Below, one piece after another: positions 34,329 through 42,395 of a DNA stretch of 64,000 bases (positions within the stretch are counted from its first letter, which is position 1; each line of letters begins with the position of its first letter). The translations under genes and the position numbers were made by a program. The stretch covers positions 1 to 64,000 of the forward strand of contig NZ_RCZG01000008.1 of NCBI RefSeq assembly GCF_006439015.1, read 5' to 3'. The notes beneath the pieces were generated by a model that ran no database searches, had not been told where the DNA came from, and was given only the letters and a program-made list of their open reading frames with translations. Origin of the DNA: Mycolicibacterium hodleri. GTDB taxonomy: Bacteria; Actinomycetota; Actinomycetes; Mycobacteriales; Mycobacteriaceae.

Positions 34329-35492
34329 GTGGGAGCCACCAGATCGTCGAGATTCACCGAGGAACAACTAGCGTTCGCCGAGGCGGTACGCGACTTCTGT
34401 CGGCGAGAGGCGGGAACCCGCGCACAACGGGATGCGTTGACAGACGGTGGCCGGGAGCTTCACAGTCCCGCGCTACACCAGAAGTTCGCTGACGCGGGCC
34501 TGCTCGCGGTGTCCATTCCCGAGGAGTACGGCGGCAGCGGGGGTGGGCTCGTCGAGCAATGCCTGATGTTCGAGGAGATGTACCGCGGCCTGGCGCCGCT
34601 CCACGGGGCAGGGACCTCGCACACGGTGGCGGGCATCTACAAGAAGTTCGGCAGCGAGGAGCAGAAGAAGGCCGCCCTCGGCGCCATCGCGACGGGGACG
34701 GTGATGTCGATCAGCATCTCCGAACCCGAGGCAGGATCGGATGCCGCGAACATCGCGTGCCGGGCCGAACGGATCGACGGCGGGTATCGCCTCAACGGGC
34801 AGAAGACGTGGTGCTCTGACGCGCAGTTCGCCAAGCAGATCCTTTTGGTCGCCCGGACCGAGCGCACGGAGTCCCGTCACGGCGGCCTGACCATCTTCGA
34901 GGTACCCGCAGACGTGGAGGGTTTGACGATTAGACCGATTCCGACGATGGGCGGAAACGAGGTCAACGACCTCTTCCTGACCGACGTTTTGATTCCCGAC
35001 TCCCAAATAGTCGGAAGTGCCGGCAGCGGCTGGAAGCAGGTGATGTCCGGACTGAACGGTGAGCGACTCGTCTGCGCAGCCCAAGCCATCGGCTCCGCGC
35101 AGCGAACGTTCGATGACCTGCTCGCCTACGTAAAGGATCGCAAGCAGTTCGGCGCCGCCATCGGTACCTTTCAGGCGCTACGCCACCGCATCGCCGATCT
35201 CGGCATCGAGATCGAATGTTCAATCGCGCTCACCTACGACACCGTGTTGCGGGCCGAGCGGGGTGACGGTGATCCTGGCGAGTTGGTTCGGCTGACCTCG
35301 ATGGCGAAGGTCAAGGCGACGGAGACCGCCAAGCGGGTCGCATTGGAGGGGGTGCAGATGATGGGTGGATACGGTTATGCAAGCGAGTTCGGCATGGAGG
35401 CCCACCTGCGGCACAGCATCGCTCCCACCATTTATGCAGGCACCAACGAGATTCAGCGCGAGATCATCTCGTCCAGCTACGGACTCCGCTGA
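34329..35492 (+). CDS. Acyl-CoA dehydrogenase
   Basis: 387 residues; GTG at 34329 with GGAGTG upstream. Complete ACAD motif set: SIPEEYGGSGGG near residue 62, ISISEPEAGSDAAN near 131-144, GQKTWCSD near 157, KQFGAAIGTFQALRHR near 274-289, GVQMMGGYGYASEFGMEAHL near 341-360, and YAGTNEIQREI with the catalytic Glu near 375-385. Reaction: acyl-CoA to 2-enoyl-CoA, electrons to ETF. As the canonical subunit it is a candidate partner for the degenerate ACAD at 30317. It is monocistronic with an island operator. Confidence 0.94.
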   Translation: MGATRSSRFTEEQLAFAEAVRDFCRREAGTRAQRDALTDGGRELHSPALHQKFADAGLLAVSIPEEYGGSGGGLVEQCLMFEEMYRGLAPLHGAGTSHTVAGIYKKFGSEEQKKAALGAIATGTVMSISISEPEAGSDAANIACRAERIDGGYRLNGQKTWCSDAQFAKQILLVARTERTESRHGGLTIFEVPADVEGLTIRPIPTMGGNEVNDLFLTDVLIPDSQIVGSAGSGWKQVMSGLNGERLVCAAQAIGSAQRTFDDLLAYVKDRKQFGAAIGTFQALRHRIADLGIEIECSIALTYDTVLRAERGDGDPGELVRLTSMAKVKATETAKRVALEGVQMMGGYGYASEFGMEAHLRHSIAPTIYAGTNEIQREIISSSYGLR

Positions 35493-35515
35493 GGTCGGCC
35501 GCCCAGTACCGCACG

Positions 35516-35564
35516 TTGACAGGTGTGAGCCGTGCCACTAGAATTTTGAGACACGGAAGTTTTA
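35516..35564 (+). promoter_or_regulatory. Promoter with island operator, upstream of P450 operon
   Basis: TTGACA (35516-35521), 17-bp spacer, TAGAAT (35539-35544), then TTGAGAC-N5-AGTTTTA (35546-35564). The -35 and -10 are both near consensus. Confidence 0.74.
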
Positions 35565-35590
35565 AATTACCTGAACGATGGGGAGTGCAC

Positions 35591-36832
35591 ATGACCATGG
35601 CGGCCGCCGAGCTGGGAATCTTCGATCCGGAGACCTACGCGCAAGGTAATTCCGCTACGTTCGGCCTCCCGCTGGATAGTTACGCCTACCTCCGCGACAA
35701 CGCACCGGTGTACTTGCAGGAGTTCAGCGACCCGCTGCTGATCGATCGGGCCTGGGTCCTGAGCCGCTATGAAGACATCGTCACCGTGGACAAGGACCCC
35801 GATGCCTTCGCCGCCGACTTGGGCTCGGTGAACATCTGGCGGGTGACGCCGATCGACCCGTTCAACGGCGGAATGCCGGCCATGCTGACCTCCGACGGGC
35901 CAGAACATCGGCGCCAGCGCGGCGTCCTCAGCAAGGGTTTCACTCCTCGGACGGTCCGCAAGCTCGAAGAGATGTTCCGGGTCTACGCGAAGGACATCGT
36001 CGGCGCCGCACTGGAGAAGGGCACGATCAACTTCGTCACCGACGTCGCTCACGCGATGCCGATGGAAGCCCTCGGCGACGTTCTCGGTGTCCCGCCCGCC
36101 GACCGGGCGAAGTTCTTCGGCTGGGTCGATCAATTCGCCGCGCCGTTCGACACCCGGATCACGCCGTCGTTCGACCACGTGATCGCCGCCATCGGCGACC
36201 TGATGAACTACTCGATCGAAATCGCCGAGCTCAAGACGCGGTGCCCCGCCGACGACGTGATGTCCATCATGGTCAACGCGACCGGGGACCAGGCTCTCAG
36301 CGAAGACCAGGTGATGGGCAACGTCGCTCTTCTGGCCAGCGGCGCGGCCGAGAGCACCAGGACCTCGCTCAGCCACGGAATGCACCAGTTGATGCGCGAT
36401 CGCGACCAGATGACATGGCTTCGTGAGCGCTCCGCAGACATCCCCGCGACCGCGATTCAAGAGATGGTCCGGATCGCCACGCCCTTCACCCATCTGGTCC
36501 GCACGGCGCGCCGTGACGTGGAATTCCACGGGACCACGATCCCCGAGGGCGACATCATCTGCATGCTCTTCACCTCGGGAAACTTCGACGAGCGGGCATT
36601 CGACGAACCGGAGAAGTTCAAGCTCGACCGCGAGCCGAACCTGCACCTCAGCTTCGGCCGTGGACCGCACCAGTGCCTCGGCAAGCACGTCGCCTCCCTG
36701 GAGATGAAGATCCTGATGGAGGAACTTCTCCAGCGCACCAAGGACATTCAGCCCGCCGGCGACATCCAGTATGTGAAAGACAACTACTCCCGGGGCGTGT
36801 ACGAACTGCCGGTGACGTTGATCCCGGCCTGA
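35591..36832 (+). CDS. Cytochrome P450
   Basis: 413 residues from an ATG with GGGGAG upstream. Haem-binding loop LSFGRGPHQCLGKH with the axial Cys362; ExxR as EMVR in IQEMVRIATP; I-helix region ALLASGAAESTRTSL, where the usual acidic/Thr pair reads ES-T. No membrane anchor, as in soluble bacterial class I P450s. Reaction: hydroxylation of an unactivated carbon with electrons from ferredoxin (25005) and reductase (31497). It is first of a two-gene operon with a crotonase. Known relatives in mycobacteria act on sterols, terpenes and fatty acids; the family number cannot be assigned from sequence alone. Confidence 0.94.
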   Translation: MTMAAAELGIFDPETYAQGNSATFGLPLDSYAYLRDNAPVYLQEFSDPLLIDRAWVLSRYEDIVTVDKDPDAFAADLGSVNIWRVTPIDPFNGGMPAMLTSDGPEHRRQRGVLSKGFTPRTVRKLEEMFRVYAKDIVGAALEKGTINFVTDVAHAMPMEALGDVLGVPPADRAKFFGWVDQFAAPFDTRITPSFDHVIAAIGDLMNYSIEIAELKTRCPADDVMSIMVNATGDQALSEDQVMGNVALLASGAAESTRTSLSHGMHQLMRDRDQMTWLRERSADIPATAIQEMVRIATPFTHLVRTARRDVEFHGTTIPEGDIICMLFTSGNFDERAFDEPEKFKLDREPNLHLSFGRGPHQCLGKHVASLEMKILMEELLQRTKDIQPAGDIQYVKDNYSRGVYELPVTLIPA

Positions 36833-36836
36833 GTAG

Positions 36837-37622
36837 TTGTTCTCCGCGCTGGATCTCCACGTCTCGAACGGGGTAGCCGAGATTCGTCTCGTCCGCCCCC
36901 AAGTTCTCAACCGATTCGACGCATTGCTGCACACCGAGTTCGCATCCGTGCTCAATGCCTTACGCGGTGACGCATCTGTGCGGTCGATATTGCTGACGTC
37001 GACCGGCAAGGTGTTTTCGGCTGGTGGGGACTTCGACGTCATGCGGGCGGCCAACGCGTCCACTCAGTCGCGTAACGAGACGATCCAGCAGGCGCGGGAG
37101 GTGATCTCGGCTCTACTCGGCCTTCCGCAGCCGATCGTGGCTGCGGTGCAGGGGCCCGCGATCGGACTCGGTGCCACCGTCGTGCTGGCATGTGACGCGG
37201 TAGTCGCCGCGCGCACTGCGTCCCTATCGGACGCACACGTGACGATGGCGCTCGCGGCCGGTGACGGTGGAGCGCTGGTGTGGCCCCAAGCCGCCGGGAT
37301 GCTGCGGGCCCGTCGCTACCTTCTCACTGGCGACGCCATCGACGCCGAGCGCGCATACCAGTTCGGCTTGGTGACTGATCTCGTCGACACGCACGACGAC
37401 GTCGGCGGCGAGGCGCGGCGACTCGCCGAACGCCTTGCGTCACTGCCACCGCTCGCCGTCCAGGGGACGAAGCGGGCTTTAAACCAGATCACGGCGATCC
37501 GGGCCGGCGAAGTCGTCGAAGTGGCCCTGATGCACGAGGCGGTCACGCTGGCATCCAGTGATCTGTTGGAAGCCATCTCTGCGTTCCTGGAGAGACGTCG
37601 GGCCGACTACTCCGGCACCTGA
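36837..37622 (+). CDS. Enoyl-CoA hydratase/isomerase family protein
   Basis: 261 residues, starting at a TTG four bases after the P450 stop; no ATG or GTG option fits. Oxyanion-hole segment STGKVFSAGGDFDV near residues 56-69 and QGPAIGLGATVVLACDAVVA near 102-121. The first catalytic position is Ala and the second region reads ALAAGDGGALVWP with Asp, so it is a non-classical crotonase. Coupling to a P450 suggests a hydroxylated or ring substrate. Confidence 0.86.
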   Translation: MFSALDLHVSNGVAEIRLVRPQVLNRFDALLHTEFASVLNALRGDASVRSILLTSTGKVFSAGGDFDVMRAANASTQSRNETIQQAREVISALLGLPQPIVAAVQGPAIGLGATVVLACDAVVAARTASLSDAHVTMALAAGDGGALVWPQAAGMLRARRYLLTGDAIDAERAYQFGLVTDLVDTHDDVGGEARRLAERLASLPPLAVQGTKRALNQITAIRAGEVVEVALMHEAVTLASSDLLEAISAFLERRRADYSGT

Positions 37623-37631
37623 CGTGTCCCT

Positions 37632-37655
37632 CGCACTGACGCACTGACGCACTGT
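37632..37655. repeat. Three tandem copies of an 8-bp unit (CGCACTGA)
   Basis: CGCACTGA twice and CGCACTGT once, just downstream of the crotonase stop. It looks like replication slippage, with no evident function. Confidence 0.8.
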
Positions 37656-37763
37656 CGCGGTTACCGGCGCCTCCACCGTCTCGGACTCGTCTCGCTTCTT
37701 GGTGATGGCCTTGAGCAACAAAACCGTGATCAAGAAATCCATAGCCCGAGCTCTTGCAGTCCA

Positions 37764-37810
37764 TTGACGTCGCTCGCAAGCGCGCTCTATATTGATACGA
37801 CCAGTATCAC
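37764..37810 (+). promoter_or_regulatory. Promoter with island operator, upstream of ligase-hydrolase-WS/DGAT operon
   Basis: TTGACG (37764-37769), 17-bp spacer, CTATAT (37787-37792), then TTGATAC-N5-GTATCAC (37792-37810). The inner arms TGATAC and GTATCA pair perfectly, which reveals the inverted-repeat nature of the operator. Confidence 0.76.
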
Positions 37811-37840
37811 AATTATCTCAGCGGGGAGCAGTGAGTTGGC

Positions 37841-39343
37841 ATGCCCACGATAGGTGGAACGGCGTTGCTGAACGCGCGTCGTGTCGGCCACCGGGAGGCG
37901 GTCGTTACCGCCGACCGGCGATGGACGTGGGGCGAGCTCGATGTCGCTATCGGCGATGTGGCTGCGAAGCTGCAAAATCTCGGCCTGAAAAAGGGGGATC
38001 GCCTCGCGATCCTGTCCACCAACTCACCCGAGTTCATCATCGCCTTGAACGCCGCTTCACGCCTGGGCGGCATCGTCGTGCCAGTCAATACGCGGCTGGC
38101 CGCACCGGAACTCGCACACATCCTTGCCGACTCGGGTACTTCCGTGCTGGCCTTTGCGCCCAATGAGATCGACCTCGCGACGTCCGCCGCAGACCCGCAC
38201 CACGGGGTCGTCCTTGCCGCACTCGGCCCGAACGCAGAGCATCCCGACCTGATGGCTGGTGGCGAACGCAACCCGGTGCACGACGACCGTGCCACGGAGA
38301 GTGATGATGCGTTCATCCTGTATACGTCAGGGACGACCGGTAAGCCCAAGGGCTCTCTGATGGACCATCACCGAGCAGTGTGGGCGGCCATGTCTCAGAT
38401 CGTTTCGCTGGGTCTGCGTGACGGCGATCGCTATCTGCATCTCGCCCCGATGTATCACTCAGGGGGAGTCACGTTCCTGAACGCAACGACACTTCTGGGC
38501 GGTACACACATCGTCGTTCCGAAATTCGACCCGCGGTCTGTGCTGGAGATGGTCGAGCGATTCTCCGCCACATGGCTATTCGGTGTCCCCACCATGTACC
38601 AGCAGTTGCTTCGCCTCGACGATGCCCGATCCCGCGACACGTCATCCTGGCGGGTCGGCGTCTTCGGTGCCGCTCCAATGCCCCCGGTAGCGGTCGAGAC
38701 GCTTTTGACGACGTTTCCCGGCGTCGAATTCTTCCAGCAGTGCGGCCAGACGGAAGCCGGCCCCACCGGCATCTACTCCACCATGGAGCAGGTTCGGTCT
38801 CAGCCGGACTCATCGGGTCACGTCGCGCAGCCGTTCATGGAGGCGCGAGTCGTGGATTCCGATGGTGCCGACACCGTTCCAGGCTCGATCGGCGAACTCA
38901 TCTTCCGCGGCGAAGCGGTGACCAAAGGCTACTGGCGTCAGCCCGATGCCACGGCCGAGACCATCCGGGATGGTTGGCTCCACACCGGTGATCTAATGCA
39001 CATCAGTGACGACGGCGCGATGCGGCTCGTCGACCGTTTGAAAGACGTCATCATCTCCGGCGGACGCAATGTGTATTCCGCGGAGGTCGAGCAGGCCATC
39101 GCGCAGCATGATGACGTGGCAGACGTGGCGGTGATCGGACGCCCAGATTTGGAGTGGGGAGCGACCGTCGTCGCCGTCGTGACCGCCGTCGAGGGGTCGG
39201 ATCTGACGGAAGCCGCAGTGCGGCAACATTGCCGGTCACGGATTGCCGACTTCAAGATTCCCCGCGAAGTGATCTTCGGCGTCGTTCCACGCAATGCCAC
39301 CGGCAAGCTGCAGAAGCAGGTCCTCCGGAAGGCGATCGTGTGA
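37841..39343 (+). CDS. Medium/short acyl-CoA ligase (AMP-forming)
   Basis: 500 residues. ATP/AMP signature LYTSGTTGKPKGS near residues 160-172, motif GQTEAGP near 305, DGWLHTGDLMHISDDG near 374-389, hinge VDRLKDVIISGGRN, and C-terminal TGKLQK with the adenylation Lys. Reaction: acid + ATP + CoA to acyl-CoA. It is about 100 residues shorter than the ligase at 18657, so probably of different substrate class, perhaps for steroid-, aromatic- or terpene-derived acids. It overlaps the next gene by 4 bases (GTGA), implying translational coupling. Confidence 0.94.
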   Translation: MPTIGGTALLNARRVGHREAVVTADRRWTWGELDVAIGDVAAKLQNLGLKKGDRLAILSTNSPEFIIALNAASRLGGIVVPVNTRLAAPELAHILADSGTSVLAFAPNEIDLATSAADPHHGVVLAALGPNAEHPDLMAGGERNPVHDDRATESDDAFILYTSGTTGKPKGSLMDHHRAVWAAMSQIVSLGLRDGDRYLHLAPMYHSGGVTFLNATTLLGGTHIVVPKFDPRSVLEMVERFSATWLFGVPTMYQQLLRLDDARSRDTSSWRVGVFGAAPMPPVAVETLLTTFPGVEFFQQCGQTEAGPTGIYSTMEQVRSQPDSSGHVAQPFMEARVVDSDGADTVPGSIGELIFRGEAVTKGYWRQPDATAETIRDGWLHTGDLMHISDDGAMRLVDRLKDVIISGGRNVYSAEVEQAIAQHDDVADVAVIGRPDLEWGATVVAVVTAVEGSDLTEAAVRQHCRSRIADFKIPREVIFGVVPRNATGKLQKQVLRKAIV

Positions 39344-40236
39344 ACGGCCGAGCGCGGTCGTCCACCGACCCGGACGCGACTTGGCGGTCGGCCGACATGG
39401 CGGCCCACACCCGGGATGCGGTCATTCGCGGACGGCGCATCCGCTATGTCGACATCGGGAGCGGACACCCGCTGGTCCTGATTCACGGGCAGGGCGGTTC
39501 GTGGCAGTGGTGGTTGCGGAACATTCCATTTCTCGCAACGCGCTGTCGGGTGATAGCGCTCGATCTCGCTGGTTTCGGGGAATCCGAACCGATCGACACC
39601 GACAGAGTCTTCGACGAGCAGGTCGCCACCGTGGTGGGGCTGCTGGACCTCCTCGCACTGTCGGCGAGCACTATCGTCGGCCACTCGATGGGTGGCCTCA
39701 TCGCGCTAAGAGTGGCGTGCGACCACCCCCATCGGGTAGCGGATCTCGTGCTGGTGGACGCCGGCGGCGCCTACTTGGGACGCAGACGACTGTGGTTCAT
39801 CGTTTCGGCTTTTCGCGCGTTCAACGCGGTGTTCTCGGTCGCGTGGATCCCGCGCGTCGTCACCAGATGGCGATGGTTGCGTGGGTTGCTCTTCGCTGTC
39901 GCCGTGCACGATCGCCGGTCGTTGTCCCAGTCACTTGCGGTCGAAATCGTTCCCCGCATGGCCTCGCCGGGTTTTGTCCGATCGATGGAGTCAGCGGTCG
40001 CCGCGGTAGGAGAAGCGACACCGGAAGAGGTGTCCTGCGCCTGCCTGGTGGTGTGGGGCAGCAGCGACCGCATCCTGCCGGTGGCGACCGGCCGACTGCT
40101 TGCGTCGCGGATCCCAGACGCTCGCCTCGTAGTGGTCGAGAACGTCGGCCATTGCGTGATGTTCGAAGCGCCAGAGCATTTCAACCGATTGCTCGCGGAG
40201 AGACTGTCCGAAACAGATCAACGTCGCACGGGCTGA
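39340..40236 (+). CDS. Alpha/beta hydrolase, copy 1 of the duplicated module
   Basis: 298 residues; the GTG at 39340 overlaps the ligase stop. Oxyanion segment LVLIHGQGGSWQWWLR, the nucleophile Ser116 in VGHSMGGL, acid Asp in SSDRILP and base His in VGHCVMF. DLAGFGESEP is the usual strand-4 loop. Close paralogue of 42396-43628, sharing RGRRIRY/MGRRIRY, HGQGGSWQWWLR and VDAGGxxLGRxRL. It pairs with the WS/DGAT gene 17 bases downstream. Inference: an esterase or lipase acting opposite, or in concert with, the acyltransferase. Confidence 0.9.
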   Translation: MNGRARSSTDPDATWRSADMAAHTRDAVIRGRRIRYVDIGSGHPLVLIHGQGGSWQWWLRNIPFLATRCRVIALDLAGFGESEPIDTDRVFDEQVATVVGLLDLLALSASTIVGHSMGGLIALRVACDHPHRVADLVLVDAGGAYLGRRRLWFIVSAFRAFNAVFSVAWIPRVVTRWRWLRGLLFAVAVHDRRSLSQSLAVEIVPRMASPGFVRSMESAVAAVGEATPEEVSCACLVVWGSSDRILPVATGRLLASRIPDARLVVVENVGHCVMFEAPEHFNRLLAERLSETDQRRTG

Positions 40237-40253
40237 TGATACGAATGTGAAGG

Positions 40254-41678
40254 GTGAATGAGATGGCCGGACCACACAGTGACGACGCAAACCTCGAGGC
40301 GTTGGCCGAACTTCGGTACTGGGGCCAGGAGCCGGAACTCAATTCGCTTGACGCATTGATGTGGCGCACCGAACGCCCACCATCGAACTCGTGGACCGGC
40401 GCAGTGGTGGGGATACTCGATACGGTGCCCGATTGGGAACGATTGGTGCAGGCCCACGAGTGGGGGCTCCGGATCGTTCCACGCTTCGCCGAAAAGGTTG
40501 TCGAGCCGGTCGTTCCCATCGGGCCGCCACTATGGACCGCGGATCCGGATTTCGACCTGACTCACCACCTGCGGAGGATCACCCTGCCTGCCCCGGGCAC
40601 AATGCGTCAACTGCTGGACTTCGCGCAGACTCAGGCCGTGATTCCGTTGGACCGCGGGCGGCCACCCTGGGTCGGTACCCTCGTCGAAGGACTGGAGGGC
40701 CGGCGTGCTGCCTACGTCTTGCAGGCCCACCACGTACTGATGGACGGTGGTGCTGCGACACAGCTGTTTTCGCGAGTGCTGGGTGTCAGCCGAGAAAGTC
40801 GTGGCTTGCCGAGTCCCGAATACTCCTCGGCGCGCGAGGAATTCACGCCGATTGGCGCTACCCAGCGCGGGTTCTCGCGGCTATTGAAGGGACTTCCCGC
40901 GACGGCCGCACATATCGGCTCGGCCATCGCCGCCGTCGCATCGGACCCGGTGGGGTCGGCCAGATACGCGAGTTCGGCCGTGCGGGTGGCGAAGCCGACT
41001 CAGACTCCGGTTCCCGATCTGCTCAAGGGTGGGCCGCGAACCGCTTGGCGATTCGGTTTCCTGGAGTGCGAGTTGAGCGACCTGAAGAAGGCCGGAGTAG
41101 CCGTCGGTGGAACGGTCAACGACGCCTTCGTGGCCGCCATTCTCGGTGGGTTGCGGGACTACTACAACTCCCACGGTGTCGACCTGCCAGACTTGCCGAT
41201 CTCGATGCCCGTCTCGGTTCGCGGCGAGGAAATGGGCGGAAACCGTTTCGCCGCTGCGTTCTTCGCTGCCCCTTCTGGGATCGCGAATCCTGCCGATCGA
41301 ATCCGCGCGATGCGCGAACGGGTCTCGGCCGCCCGTGACGAACCTGCCCTCGACATCATGGGCGTGGTTACTCCGATGCTGAACTTCGCTCCCGCTGCCG
41401 TCGTCACCGCGGCGCTGCAGGGTCTGACGACGTCGGCAGTCCTGACGACCAGCAGTTGGCCCGGCCTCAGGGAGCCGTCCTACGTCGCGGGGGCGAGGTT
41501 GGACCGCATGTTCGTGTTCGGGCCGCTGCCCGGTACATCGATGTGTGCTTCGCTGTGCTCCCACGTAGGGACCTGCTGCATCGCGATCAACGTCGACGGC
41601 GCGGTGTTCCCCGATACCGACAACCTGTGGGCCGCGATGCAGAAAGGCCTCGATCAGGTTCTCGCGCTGCGCGAGTGA
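40254..41678 (+). CDS. Wax ester synthase/diacylglycerol acyltransferase (WS/DGAT), copy 1
   Basis: 474 residues. The active-site motif HHVLMDG is at residues 159-165 (catalytic His160). A second conserved region GTCCIAINVDG lies near the C-terminus. GTG 40254 is used because MNEMA then aligns with MNDLA of the paralogue; ATG 40263 is an alternative with AAGGGTG upstream. Reaction: acyl-CoA + alcohol or diacylglycerol to wax ester or triacylglycerol. Known: actinobacteria carry many such genes for storage lipid. Here it is embedded in a catabolic operon, suggesting esterification of a pathway alcohol or temporary storage of acyl groups. Confidence 0.93.
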   Translation: MNEMAGPHSDDANLEALAELRYWGQEPELNSLDALMWRTERPPSNSWTGAVVGILDTVPDWERLVQAHEWGLRIVPRFAEKVVEPVVPIGPPLWTADPDFDLTHHLRRITLPAPGTMRQLLDFAQTQAVIPLDRGRPPWVGTLVEGLEGRRAAYVLQAHHVLMDGGAATQLFSRVLGVSRESRGLPSPEYSSAREEFTPIGATQRGFSRLLKGLPATAAHIGSAIAAVASDPVGSARYASSAVRVAKPTQTPVPDLLKGGPRTAWRFGFLECELSDLKKAGVAVGGTVNDAFVAAILGGLRDYYNSHGVDLPDLPISMPVSVRGEEMGGNRFAAAFFAAPSGIANPADRIRAMRERVSAARDEPALDIMGVVTPMLNFAPAAVVTAALQGLTTSAVLTTSSWPGLREPSYVAGARLDRMFVFGPLPGTSMCASLCSHVGTCCIAINVDGAVFPDTDNLWAAMQKGLDQVLALRE

Positions 41679-41773
41679 GCACCACCTCGTTGCTGACATC
41701 GCTGCGGCCCTCCGAGAGTACGACGAGCCCGAACACAATCGACTTCGTAACCAACTGACAGGAATGCCCATCC

Positions 41774-41953
41774 ATGTACGATGCGACGACGGTGCTGGGT
41801 CTTATCGATGCCAACAAAACTCTCGTAGTTCTCCTGGGGACCATCGCATTGCTGTGCAACTACGTCTTCTTCTACGAGGCCGCGGTGCGCCAATCGAGAC
41901 AGAGCAACGCCGTCGATCAGCAACGAAACAGGGCGTTGACAATATGTGACTAG
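41774..41953 (+). CDS. Small single-pass membrane protein (59 codons)
   Basis: A 59-residue frame with AGGA upstream of ATG 41774. MYDATTVLGLIDANK is followed by a hydrophobic helix (TLVVLLGTIALLCNYVFFY, residues 17-35) and a charged tail AAVRQSRQSNAVDQQRNRA. It looks like an N-out or N-in one-helix protein with a basic cytoplasmic tail. It lies between the two copies of the hydrolase + WS/DGAT module, with codon use like its neighbours, and its 3' end overlaps the -35 of the next promoter. The family is not recognised. It could be a subunit or anchor for the WS/DGAT, or an independent stress peptide. Confidence 0.6.
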   Translation: MYDATTVLGLIDANKTLVVLLGTIALLCNYVFFYEAAVRQSRQSNAVDQQRNRALTICD

Positions 41954-41985
41954 AAACACTATCGTTTTGAGACGAGTTGATTCAA
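41936..41985 (+). promoter_or_regulatory. Promoter with island operator, upstream of second hydrolase-WS/DGAT operon
   Basis: TTGACA (41936-41941), 17-bp spacer, CTATCG, then TTGAGAC-N5-GATTCAA (41967-41985). The left half is base-for-base the same as at 13387-13436. The remaining stretch to 42395 (about 410 bases) shows no recognisable gene, giving a long leader. Confidence 0.74.
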
Positions 41986-42395
41986 ATAGTATTCAACGCG
42001 GCCGGTGCGGGTTCAGTTGGCAGGGTTGCGATTGAGGCCGAAGCGACTGCGGGTGCCACGGTGTAGTTCTTCCGCAACCGCGACGGCCATCGATGCAGGG
42101 TCCTGTGCGATACGCCTTAACGCTCGTCTGAAACGTCACAGCGATTAGGAGCAGCTACGAATGACATTCGGCGACAGCGAAACACCCGGGTGTGGTCGCC
42201 ATTGGACCTTTAGATCCCTGTGGGCGTTCGTATCGGATATGCCCGCATTGGGTGGGTTGCACCAATGATGCGGACACTCTCGCCGGTGATCGATGGGTCC
42301 ACGCCGCCGATCGCGGCATGTGTTGGGGCAGCCGTCCGCGCCACGGTGACCATCGCGTGTTGCAGTCCGACGAGCTTCCCTCTGGTTCCTGGCGA

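Noticed and set aside
35567..37063. 498-codon minus-strand frame opposite P450 and crotonase
   Set aside because: Antisense to two motif-complete genes; no recognisable family.
42192..42395. Upstream extension of hydrolase copy 2
   Set aside because: The translation is not protein-like, and the paralogue starts close to the equivalent of 42396.
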